The notes below the pieces were generated by a model that was given only the letters and a program-made list of their open reading frames with translations, ran no database searches and was not told the DNA's origin. This document shows, piece after piece, positions 16,269 to 23,794 of a stretch of 64,000 nt of DNA. Source of the DNA: Streptomyces sp. NBC_00258. Lineage in GTDB: Bacteria > Actinomycetota > Actinomycetes > Streptomycetales > Streptomycetaceae. The stretch covers positions 8,308,001-8,372,000 of the forward strand of contig NZ_CP108081.1 in NCBI RefSeq assembly GCF_036182465.1, given 5' to 3'. The translations under genes were made by a program, and so were the position numbers. The number at the start of each line of letters is the position of its first letter. The first letter of the stretch is position 1.

Positions 16269-18252
16269 GTTCAACTTTTGGCCAAGCTTTTGCGCGTGCT
16301 GTGGGTTCCGGATCCGTCTCGCGCCCTTGTCCCGCCTGGTCCGCGGCCGTCCGCAGAACCGCCCGCGCCACCGCGTCGGCGTCCGACAGAGTGACCGAGT
16401 CCACACCGGGCCGGGCTCCGGCGGCGGTCACCCAGTGCACACCCTCCGTAGGCACTCCGATCGCGAACCGCCTTGGGTGCGGGCGTCCCTGACGGTCGAT
16501 CAGACGGTAGGGGCGCTGTGTTACGTCCAGTCCTCCGGTTTCGTAACCGTCCACCGTGTGCGGACGGCACTGGCCCGTCTTGAGGAGCCGGGCGAGGAGT
16601 TCGTCGGCCGTCCGGCGGAGGTCCGGCTCGGGCAGGCGTGCCTCGACGAGTGTCGTCGCCGTCACGGTCGAGCCGGGCACGTCGGGGGAGTGCGCCACCC
16701 AGGCCCCGCCCTCGGCCCGCACCTCCAGCCGCGGGCCCAGCACCTCCAGGACGCCCGCCTCGATCAGCGCGGTCATCTCCTCGATACGGCGCCTGGGCGG
16801 GCCGATCGAGAGGAACGCGTTGAGCGGGGTGTACCAGCGGTCCAGGTGCTCCCGGCGCGAGGCTCCGCCGAGCCCGCCGTGGTCGACGATCTGCCGCAAC
16901 TCGTTGCGCAGGTCGCGCAGTACGTCGAGAGCCGCCTTGAGGGGACCCTCGACGTTGCCGAGCGCGGCCTGTGCGGCGTCCTCGCGGAGGTGGTCCAGCA
17001 GCCACTCCCTGAAGTCGCCCGGACCGGCGAAGACCCGACCGCCGTACGGCCGTGAAATCCGGTCCCAGGACCACCGGTCGGCCTCCGCGATCCCGAACTC
17101 GTCCAGGATCGGGGCCTCTTGGGGATCACGGTGGGGAACGGCGAGGAAGCGGTCACGGAAGCCGCGTGTCAGGGCGGTGTCAGGCCCCAACACCCCTTCG
17201 TAGTAGACGGTTTCGACCTCCTTCGCCACCAACGGCCATATCTCCGTGAGGAAGTCCGGTGCGTCGCCCGAGTCCGCGCGCTTGCGGAAGCGGGAGATGA
17301 CGTCCGGGGTGAGGACGAGGGGCACGTGACGCCCGTACGGGCCCTTCGCGTTGTCGCCGCGGGCCTGGTACGGGATGCCGCGGCGGGAGCCCGCCCGCAG
17401 GCGCGGCTCCCGGCCCGAGGGGAGGTAGCGCAGGCCGTCCGGGGTGTGCCGGAAACGGCCGCCGCGGGCCGTCGTCAACAGCGCCATGTGGTCGAAGAAG
17501 TTGAGGCCGAGACCCCGCAGGAGGACGGTCTCGCCGGGGGCGACGGAGGAGAGGTCGAGGTCCGCCGGGTTGGCGGGCGGGACATGACGCAGGCCGTGGC
17601 GGTCGGCGTACGCGGCCAGGCGCTGCTGTGCCCGGTCCGCCACGGCCGGCAGGTGCCCCTGGGCCAGGACCACCGCGGACAGGTCCGGGAGGGTGCGGCC
17701 GTTGTCGAGTGCGAGGGTCTGGTGGCCGTCGGCCGTCTCGTCGAGGCGGGTCGCGCGCGCCCGGTGTGTCAGGACCCGCAGCGCGGGCGGTGCCCCGCGG
17801 ACCACCTCGGCGAAGACCCACTCCAGGTACTGCCCGTACTGGGCGCGGGTCGGATAGTCGTCCGGGCCCAGTACGCCGTCGGCCCACGTGTGCAGGCTCG
17901 GGCCGGGGCGTATCGGGCCCGAGCAGTCCACGCTCTCGTCGGTGAAGAGGGTGACCTGTGAGGCCACGGTGTTCATCAGCAGCTCGGCCGGCTGGGCGGT
18001 GCGCCAGACCCTGCCGGGGCCCGGCGGCGACGGGTCGACGACATGGACCGTCAGGCGGGTGCCGGGAGAGAGGAGCTCGGGCGCGGAGGCGCAGAGGCGT
18101 TCCAGGACGCTGGTGCCGCGGGGGCCTGCGCCGACCAGCGCGACGGACGCGGCCCGGCCTCTCCCGGAGTTCGCGGTCTCCGCCGGTTCCGTGGTCCCCG
18201 TTGGTTCCGTGGTCCGTGCCGGGTCCGTCGGCTCCGCGGTCGCTGCAGACAA
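16252..18252 (-). CDS. FAD/NAD(P)-binding protein (NAD_binding_9 family)
   Basis: This roughly 666-residue flavoprotein has an N-terminal dinucleotide fold, VALVGAGPRGTSVLERL, near residues 23-39, a second GETVLLRGLGLNFFDHM motif near residue 230, and a C-terminal region with RPYRLIDRQGRPHPRRFAIG. Large actinobacterial proteins of this type are annotated only as FAD-NAD(P)-binding; the reaction is unknown. I suggest TTG 18252, which has GGGAGT seven bases upstream and leaves a short Thr/Glu/Pro-rich lead (TEPTGTTEPAE). The frame stays open to 18411, with ATG codons near 18326 lacking a ribosome binding site, so the start is uncertain. It lies upstream of the DoxX gene on the same strand. Confidence 0.75.
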   Translation of the reverse strand: MSAATAEPTDPARTTEPTGTTEPAETANSGRGRAASVALVGAGPRGTSVLERLCASAPELLSPGTRLTVHVVDPSPPGPGRVWRTAQPAELLMNTVASQVTLFTDESVDCSGPIRPGPSLHTWADGVLGPDDYPTRAQYGQYLEWVFAEVVRGAPPALRVLTHRARATRLDETADGHQTLALDNGRTLPDLSAVVLAQGHLPAVADRAQQRLAAYADRHGLRHVPPANPADLDLSSVAPGETVLLRGLGLNFFDHMALLTTARGGRFRHTPDGLRYLPSGREPRLRAGSRRGIPYQARGDNAKGPYGRHVPLVLTPDVISRFRKRADSGDAPDFLTEIWPLVAKEVETVYYEGVLGPDTALTRGFRDRFLAVPHRDPQEAPILDEFGIAEADRWSWDRISRPYGGRVFAGPGDFREWLLDHLREDAAQAALGNVEGPLKAALDVLRDLRNELRQIVDHGGLGGASRREHLDRWYTPLNAFLSIGPPRRRIEEMTALIEAGVLEVLGPRLEVRAEGGAWVAHSPDVPGSTVTATTLVEARLPEPDLRRTADELLARLLKTGQCRPHTVDGYETGGLDVTQRPYRLIDRQGRPHPRRFAIGVPTEGVHWVTAAGARPGVDSVTLSDADAVARAVLRTAADQAGQGRETDPEPTARAKAWPKVELASID

Positions 18253-18584
18253 AGGTGTGACTCCCGGACAGGTGGGGCGCTGGGCAGAGCACACCGTCCG
18301 CCGGAAGCGGACGGTCCGCATCATCATGCCGTCGCGCGCCGCGGGAACCGAGCCCTGGAACGGTTCGACCGGGCCGGTTGTGGGATGCGTCACGAGCCCC
18401 ACGGGCAACAAGCGTGTGCATCACGGGCAACGCGACAGCACTTGGGCAACGTACGCAACGTGGGCAATAAACGTATGCAATCGGGGAATTGCGGGAGGCG
18501 GCCGGGCGCCGTGAGTGTCCCCCGTCGCGGGTCGCGCGAAGAGCGCCTGCGCGTGGGGGAGTTGTGACTCTCCGTGTCCGTGTG

Positions 18585-20228
18585 TCAGCTGAGTTCGGAT
18601 TCGACGATCGTCCGCAGGCGGGCTTCTCCGCCCCGTTCCTCCCGCGCCTGGTCGAGCCGCAGGCGTGCCGAACGGCCGCGCAGGGTCAGTGTCATGAGCT
18701 GGTTGCCGAACCAAGGACCGCCGGTTTTCCGCCAGTCGACGGGTGGGCGCCCGAGTCTGCCGTGCCGGGCGAAGCGGCGGCCGATCGCGCGGCCGACCCC
18801 GCTCCAGCCGAAACGGAAGCCGAGCCTTATCGAGAGCGGGATGGAGTTGTGCACGGGGGAGCAGGTCAGCTGGAGCACCCGCGCGTCGGGTCCTTGCAGC
18901 CCCTCCCGCCAGACCGGCTCGGCGATGTACGCGTGGTGCACGTCCCCGGACAGCACGCACACCGTCGCCGGTGCCTGCGGTCCCGAGCCGGCCTCGGCGA
19001 TCAGCTCCGCCAGTGCGTCGAACGACGACGGGAACGCCGCCCAGTGCTCCAGGTCCGCCGCCCGCCGCAGTTTTTCCCCGAAACGGGCCCAGCGCTCGCC
19101 GCGCTCGCCCCGGCACAGCGCGGCGTTCCACCCCTCCGCGTCGTGCACGAGGTTGGGGAGCAGCCAGGGCAGGGAGGTGCCGATGAGGAGATGGTCGTAC
19201 GAACCCGGCTCCTCCAGCACCTGCTCGCGCAGCCATGACTCCTGGGCCGGGTCGAGCATCGAGCGGTTCTTCTCGTCGAGGACGCGGGCCGCGCGGGAGT
19301 CGACCATCAGGAGCCGGGTGCGGCCGAAGTCGCGGCGGTAGCTCCAGCGGACCGAGGCCGGGTCGGTGTCGGCCCGCGCGGCGAAGGTCCGCAGGGCGTC
19401 CGTGCCGTCGGGAGTGGCGCGGACCGCTTCGTACAGGGGGTCCTCGGCGAGGAGCTCTGGCGGGAGGTTGCCGAGGTGCTGGTGGACCCAGTACGACATC
19501 AGGCCGCTCAGGATCCGCTCGCGCCACCAGGGCGTGGCCCGCATGTCGGCGACCCAGGCCTCGCTGGTGTTCCAGTCGTCGATGACGTCGTGGTCGTCGA
19601 AGATCATGCAGCTGGGCACGGTGGAGAGCAGCCAGCGGATCTCGGGGTCGAGCCACGATTCGTAGTAGAGGTGCGTGTACTCCTCGTAGTCCGCGACCTC
19701 GGCGCCCGGCGGTTCGTTCAGCCCGCGGCGGGCCTCCAGCCAGCGGCGGGTGGCGTCCGAGACCTCGTCCGCGTACACCTGGTCGCCCAGCAGCAGGAGG
19801 ACGTCCGGGCGTTCGCCGTCCGGGTTCGCGGCGATGCGGGCGGCGAGGGTGTCCAGGGCGTCCGGGCCTCCGGGGTCCTTCTCGTCGGCGGCCGGCGTGG
19901 CCCAGCGGCAGGAGCCGAAGGCGACCCGTACGGTCTCGTGGTCGTCCACCGGGGTGTGGATGACGGAGGGCGGGAAGCGGGAGTCGGGGAGCGGCCAGAC
20001 CTGTGCCCCGTCGAGCAGTACCTCGTACGAGGACGCCGTGCCCGGGGTCAGTCCGGTGACCGGGACCAGGGCGTAGTGATGGCCCGCGATCTGGAAGGTG
20101 CGGGACTCACCGCCCGCGCCGTCCGGGCAGCGCACCTCGGCGTTGCACGGGCGGCTCGCCTCGACCCAGACGGTCGCGGACGAGCCGTCGACGTACCTCA
20201 GCAGTGGACCCAGGCGCAGACCCGCCAC
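18585..20228 (-). CDS. PhoD-like alkaline phosphatase D family protein
   Basis: The 547-residue protein has an N-terminal fibronectin-like domain (about 1-105, including TVWVEASRPCNAEVRCPDG) and then a PhoD-like metallophosphatase core. Motifs include RVAFGSCRW (about 112), LLLGDQVYADE (about 147), MIFDDHDVIDDWN (about 210), LMVDSRAAR and VCVLSGDVHHAYIAEP (about 414). These supply the metal-binding Asp, Asn and His residues. There is no signal peptide, so unlike classic PhoD it should be cytoplasmic, a feature of many Streptomyces paralogues. The GTG start has GGAGGAG upstream, but that site lies in a hairpin. Confidence 0.85.
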   Translation of the reverse strand: MAGLRLGPLLRYVDGSSATVWVEASRPCNAEVRCPDGAGGESRTFQIAGHHYALVPVTGLTPGTASSYEVLLDGAQVWPLPDSRFPPSVIHTPVDDHETVRVAFGSCRWATPAADEKDPGGPDALDTLAARIAANPDGERPDVLLLLGDQVYADEVSDATRRWLEARRGLNEPPGAEVADYEEYTHLYYESWLDPEIRWLLSTVPSCMIFDDHDVIDDWNTSEAWVADMRATPWWRERILSGLMSYWVHQHLGNLPPELLAEDPLYEAVRATPDGTDALRTFAARADTDPASVRWSYRRDFGRTRLLMVDSRAARVLDEKNRSMLDPAQESWLREQVLEEPGSYDHLLIGTSLPWLLPNLVHDAEGWNAALCRGERGERWARFGEKLRRAADLEHWAAFPSSFDALAELIAEAGSGPQAPATVCVLSGDVHHAYIAEPVWREGLQGPDARVLQLTCSPVHNSIPLSIRLGFRFGWSGVGRAIGRRFARHGRLGRPPVDWRKTGGPWFGNQLMTLTLRGRSARLRLDQAREERGGEARLRTIVESELS

Positions 20229-20239
20229 GCGATCACTCT

Positions 20240-20274
20240 CCTCCGTCGCCCCGTACGGTACGGAACGACGGAGG
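20240..20274 (-). promoter_or_regulatory. Hairpin covering the phoD-like ribosome binding site
   Basis: CCTCCGTCG and CGACGGAGG form a perfect 9-bp inverted repeat around 17 bases that include the palindromic CCGTACGGTACGG. In the transcript of the phoD-like gene the 3' arm contains the GGAGG of the ribosome binding site, so folding would hide it. Confidence 0.5.
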
Positions 20275-20438
20275 TGAGCGGGGAGGTTCCGTGCATGGTG
20301 CAGTTGATCAGTTGCCGATCGGGTGCCCGTCAGTTGTCCGTCAGCTGGCGATCTGCTGCCTTTTTCCGCCGGTCGGCTGCCCGTCGGCTGCCGGTCGTCC
20401 GTCGGCCGGTTGGTGATCGGCTGTGGATCAGTTGGTGA

Positions 20439-21083
20439 TCAGCAGCCGCTGAGGACGGAGCTGAGCTTGCTCTTCTCCGCCGAGTCGACGGAGAGGTCGT
20501 AGTAGTACTTCACCTGGACCCAGGCGCGTACGTAGGTGCAGGCGTAGGCGGTGCGCGACGGCATCCACTCGGCCGGGTCCTGGTCGCTCTTCGACTGGTT
20601 CACGTTGTCCGTGACGGCGATGAGCTGCGGGCGGGTGAGGTCGTTGGCGAAGGCCTGGCGCTGGGAGGTGGTCCAGCTGTCGGCGCCGGAGTCCCAGGCC
20701 TCGGCCAGCGGGACGAGGTGGTCGATGTCGAGGTCGGAGGCGGCGGTCCAGGTCGCGCCGTCGTAGACGGAGTACCAGCTGCCGCTGGTGGCCGCGCAGG
20801 CGGAGCTGGTGACGACGTTCGTGCCGTCGCGCTTCAGGACCGTCTCACGGGTGTTGCACGTGCCGCTGATGGTGATCCAGTGCGGGAAGAGATCGCGGTC
20901 GTAGCCGGTGCGGTCCTCGGTCGCCACGGTGAGCGAGGCGAGGTAGGTGCGGGCGGTGGCGGCGCTGACCGGGGTGGGCAGCGCGGCGGAGGCGGTCGGG
21001 CCGTTGAAAAGCCCGACCATGGCTATCAATCCGGCGAAGGCGGCCACTAGACTCAGCCGTCGACGCGCGTAGATCTTCGGCAT
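20439..21083 (-). CDS. Secreted HNH endonuclease family protein (DUF1524)
   Basis: This 214-residue protein has a Sec signal peptide (RRRLSLVAAFAGLIAMVGLF, cleavage after ASA near residue 33) and a GmrSD C-terminal-like HNH domain. The catalytic core is DLDIDHLVPLAEAWDSGA (about 121-138), followed by NDLTRPQLIAVTDNVNQSKS (about 148-167) and a QDPAEWMP segment, the usual DUF1524 order. It probably degrades extracellular DNA or RNA for nutrition or competition. ATG 21083 follows AAGGGAG. The frame continues open far upstream but without coding character. Four cysteines (CNTRE, SACAA, YACTY and C-terminal GC) may form disulfides. Confidence 0.85.
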   Translation of the reverse strand: MPKIYARRRLSLVAAFAGLIAMVGLFNGPTASAALPTPVSAATARTYLASLTVATEDRTGYDRDLFPHWITISGTCNTRETVLKRDGTNVVTSSACAATSGSWYSVYDGATWTAASDLDIDHLVPLAEAWDSGADSWTTSQRQAFANDLTRPQLIAVTDNVNQSKSDQDPAEWMPSRTAYACTYVRAWVQVKYYYDLSVDSAEKSKLSSVLSGC

Positions 21084-21431
21084 GCGAACTCCCTTGGGGT
21101 GGGGGGAAGTTGACCTGCGAGCGACTGAATGCTCGCGGTGGCCGGTTTCCGGGAGATGTGCGTCAGGTGAGAAGTTAATGACGTGGGCATGACACAACAA
21201 GAGGTGGCGCGGGACTTTCGGGTTTCCGTCGGCCGCCTTGTTGTGGGTTCGTGCGGAATGGGGCCTCTGGGGTGGTAGCGGGATCGGGTCTTTGTTTTGT
21301 ACCGTGGAGGAACAAAGTGGCTCCCGCCCGCACTCCCTGACCGGCGGGCGGGGCCGCCTTGTCCCCCCCCGGGGGTCATGGACTGGCCCTGGCCCCGCAC
21401 GGGACCCTCTTCCGCGCTTTGGAGCATGCCG
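21084..21431. other. Divergent intergenic region, two small inverted repeats
   Basis: No gene is visible. GCGAGC/GCTCGC at 21117-21136 could fold in the leader of the HNH nuclease. CTTTGTT/AACAAAG (21290-21296 and 21311-21317) flank a GTGGAGG sequence about 115 bases before the HAD gene and may be an operator. Confidence 0.4.
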
Positions 21432-22094
21432 ATGACGGCCTCGACCGTGCTGACCGCCCGTGCCCTGCTGCTGGACATGGACGGCACCCTCGTCAACTCG
21501 GACGCCGTCGTCGAGCGCGTGTGGCGCCGCTGGGCCGACCGGCACGGGCTCGACGGGGACGAGGCCATGAAGGTCGTCCACGGGCGGCAGGGGTACGCGT
21601 CGATGGCCGTGCTGCTGCCCGGCCGGCCCATGGAGCAGAACTACGCCGACAACGCGCGGATGCTCGCCGAGGAGACGGCGGACATGGACGGGGTCGTGGC
21701 GATTCCGGGGGCCGCGGAGTTTCTGGCCTCGTTGCGGGGGGTGGTGGCGCATGCGCTCGTGACGTCCGCGGATGTGGCGCTGTCGGCCGCGCGGATGGGG
21801 GCGGCGGGGCTTTCGCTGCCGGAGGTTCGGGTCACGGCCGAGTCCGTGGGGGCGAGCAAGCCGGATCCCGAGGGGTTTTTGAAGGGGGCGGCCGAGTTGG
21901 GGGTTGCGCCTGAGGAGTGTGTGGTGTTCGAGGACTCTGGGGCGGGGATCTCGGCGGGGCGCTCCGCGGGGATGCGGGTGGTCGGGGTTGGGCCCCGGGC
22001 CGGGTTTCATCGGCCGGATGTTGTGGTGCGGGATCTTCGGCAGGTGCGGGTTGAGGGTTTGGGGGGTGGGGTGGTTCGGCTTCGGGTGGGGTGA
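21432..22094 (+). CDS. HAD-IA family sugar phosphatase-like hydrolase
   Basis: This 220-residue HAD phosphatase has motif I LLLDMDGTLVNSD near residue 11, a small helical cap, motif II in HALVTSADVALS near residue 108, the lysine of SVGASKPDPEGF near residue 140, and motif IV VFEDSGAGISAGRSAGM near residue 160. This is the subfamily that dephosphorylates hexose phosphates or phosphoglycolate. ATG 21432 follows GGAG with seven bases between; an ATG at 21426 is also in frame. The last 20 residues are GC-skewed and poor in conservation. Confidence 0.85.
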   Translation: MTASTVLTARALLLDMDGTLVNSDAVVERVWRRWADRHGLDGDEAMKVVHGRQGYASMAVLLPGRPMEQNYADNARMLAEETADMDGVVAIPGAAEFLASLRGVVAHALVTSADVALSAARMGAAGLSLPEVRVTAESVGASKPDPEGFLKGAAELGVAPEECVVFEDSGAGISAGRSAGMRVVGVGPRAGFHRPDVVVRDLRQVRVEGLGGGVVRLRVG

Positions 22095-22152
22095 CCCTGG
22101 GGTCGGGTGTGTGGGGGAGTGGCTGGGGGTGGTGTTGGGTGCGGGGCGGCTT

Positions 22153-22184
22153 GGGCTGGTTGCGCCGTTCCCCGCGCCCCTGAA
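22153..22184 (-). repeat. Interspersed Streptomyces repeat, copy C (cluster 1/4)
   Basis: This is the first of four copies in 240 bases. The plus strand reads GGGCTGGTTGCGCCGTTCCC then CGCGCCCCTGAA. Confidence 0.75.
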
Positions 22185-22217
22185 TTGGCTGGGGTTTGGT
22201 GTTTGGTGCGCGCCGGT

Positions 22218-22254
22218 GGGGGCTTGTCGCGCAGTTCCCCGCGCCCCTGAGGGG
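22218..22254 (-). repeat. Interspersed Streptomyces repeat, copy D (cluster 2/4)
   Basis: The plus strand reads GGGGGCTTGTCGCGCAGTTC then CCCGCGCCCCTGAGGGG, the best match to the consensus in the window. Confidence 0.8.
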
Positions 22255-22284
22255 GGCTGAGGAGTGATGTTGTCTGCGGGTGGG

Positions 22285-22323
22285 TGGGGGCTTGTCGCGC
22301 AGTTCCTCGCGCCCCTGAGGGGG
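22285..22323 (-). repeat. Interspersed Streptomyces repeat, copy E (cluster 3/4)
   Basis: This copy is nearly identical to copy D with one change (TTCCTCGCG for TTCCCCGCG). Confidence 0.8.
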
Positions 22324-22350
22324 GTGAGGCGTGACGTTTGGTGCGGCTGC

Positions 22351-22386
22351 GTGGGGGCTGGGTGCGCAGTTCCCCGCGCCCCTGAA
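22351..22386 (-). repeat. Interspersed Streptomyces repeat, copy F (cluster 4/4)
   Basis: The plus strand reads GTGGGGGCTGGGTGCGCAGT then TCCCCGCGCCCCTGAAA. The four copies fill the 363-base gap between two convergent genes (HAD phosphatase and the peptidoglycan-binding protein), and no gene lies among them. Confidence 0.8.
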
Positions 22387-22457
22387 AGCCTGGGGTCCAG
22401 CCCCGTTGGCGGTCGCCCGGGGTGCCAGCCCTGTTGGGGGTCAGGGGTGGCCGTGGT

Positions 22458-23627
22458 TTACGGCTCTTGTGTTTCTGATTCCAGGCGGGTTCGGGTTTCT
22501 TTGTCGTAGGTGCCTGTGTCCTCGTTGTCGATGCCTCGGGTGAGTTGGTAGTTGCGGACTGCGGTTTCGGTTCGGTTGTCGTAGTCGCCGTTGGGGTTGC
22601 CCGCGAAGAGGGCCACCTGCTGGAGGCGTTGCTGGAGTTCGGTGACCTCGGGGCCCTCGTCGCCGGGGCGCAGTGTCACGGCCTCGGCCTTCTCCGGCGG
22701 GATGGAGGGCCGGCTGGTCGTGGGGGTGGGGGCGCCTGTCGACGGGGCGCGGGACGTGGAGGTCGGGCGGGGCGGCGTCGGCGAGGCGGGCGACCGCGTC
22801 GGTGACGGTGTGGGGCTCGCGCTGCTCGACTCGGTCGGTGACGCCGACGGCGACCGTGTGGGCGACTCGGAGTCCGACGGCGACGGCTCGTCCAGGGTCG
22901 CGTCCGGCACGCTCGCGCGTATGTCGTCCGGGGCCGCGCTCTCCCGCGACGGCGCGTCGTACGAGAACAGTCCGCTCGCGAACCCGGCGGCCGCGACCAC
23001 TGCCGCGGTGGCGCCGGCGCCGACGAGTGCGAAGCGGCGGCGTCGGCCGGTGTTCTCCGTGGGGTCCGCGGCGGGGTCCTCGGGGAAGCCGGGGGCGGGG
23101 TCCGGCCGACGCGCCTCGAAGAGGCTCGTGTCGGGGGCGGGGGAACGGGGCAGTGCCGTCGCGCGGGGCAGTTGAGCCGTGGCGGCCGGGTCGGTGGACA
23201 GGTCGGCGGGCCGGCCGGTGGCCTGTGCCTCGGGTGTCGCGCTCGTGGGCGGCTCGGGTGGCGCGCTGTGCCCAAACTCGTGCCCAAGCGCGTGCTCATG
23301 CCCGTACCCATACCCGTACCCGGGTCCGGGCTCGTCGCCGAATCCGTGTCCGTGGTCGGTGCCGTCAGCCGCAGGGGCGCCCGTTGGGCTGCCGGGCGGC
23401 TCCGGAGGGGCGGAGCCTGTCGAGTCCGTCGCTCCAGGTGTCGCCGGGTCCAGGTCCACGTAGGGGCGGATGCGCAGGGGGTCGAAGTCCTCCGCCGCTG
23501 CGGCCTCCGCGGAGCGGGTCTCCAGCAGGGCGTCCGCGGCCCGCCGGGCGCAGTCGCACGTGGGGGAGCCCTCCGACGCCCAGGGCGCTCCGCATTCCGG
23601 GCATATGTGACCGTTCCGGTCGTTCAC
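22458..23627 (-). CDS. Zinc-ribbon, membrane-anchored peptidoglycan-binding protein
   Basis: This 389-residue protein starts with a small zinc ribbon (CPECGAPW near residue 9 and CDCARR near residue 25). It has a long disordered segment including YGYGYG, one transmembrane helix (FALVGAGATAAVVAAAGFAS, about 180-199) and a Ser/Pro/Thr-rich stalk (SPTPSPTRSP). The C-terminal peptidoglycan-binding domain reads RPGDEGPEVTELQQRLQQ ... NGDYDNRTETAVRNYQ. The ribbon would be cytoplasmic and the binding domain outside. GTG 23627 follows GGAGGAA. Such proteins may link wall status to an intracellular partner, but no partner gene lies beside it. Confidence 0.75.
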   Translation of the reverse strand: MNDRNGHICPECGAPWASEGSPTCDCARRAADALLETRSAEAAAAEDFDPLRIRPYVDLDPATPGATDSTGSAPPEPPGSPTGAPAADGTDHGHGFGDEPGPGYGYGYGHEHALGHEFGHSAPPEPPTSATPEAQATGRPADLSTDPAATAQLPRATALPRSPAPDTSLFEARRPDPAPGFPEDPAADPTENTGRRRRFALVGAGATAAVVAAAGFASGLFSYDAPSRESAAPDDIRASVPDATLDEPSPSDSESPTRSPSASPTESSSASPTPSPTRSPASPTPPRPTSTSRAPSTGAPTPTTSRPSIPPEKAEAVTLRPGDEGPEVTELQQRLQQVALFAGNPNGDYDNRTETAVRNYQLTRGIDNEDTGTYDKETRTRLESETQEP

Positions 23628-23794
23628 GTGTGGGTTCCTCCCCGTACGAACTCCAGCGATTATGCAGACCCCCTCCACACAATCTCCCGGTTACCCCCGG
23701 AATCCCGGACTCCGTAGCGCATTCAACAGGCCATAACCGGTCACACGGACCAGGATGGGAGAGGAAACGGGACTCTCGCGGCCGGGAGGTCTTC

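Noticed and set aside
20439..22010. 523-residue frame including the HNH nuclease
   Set aside because: The first 309 codons are antisense to the HAD phosphatase gene and intergenic DNA; the signal peptide starts at 21083.
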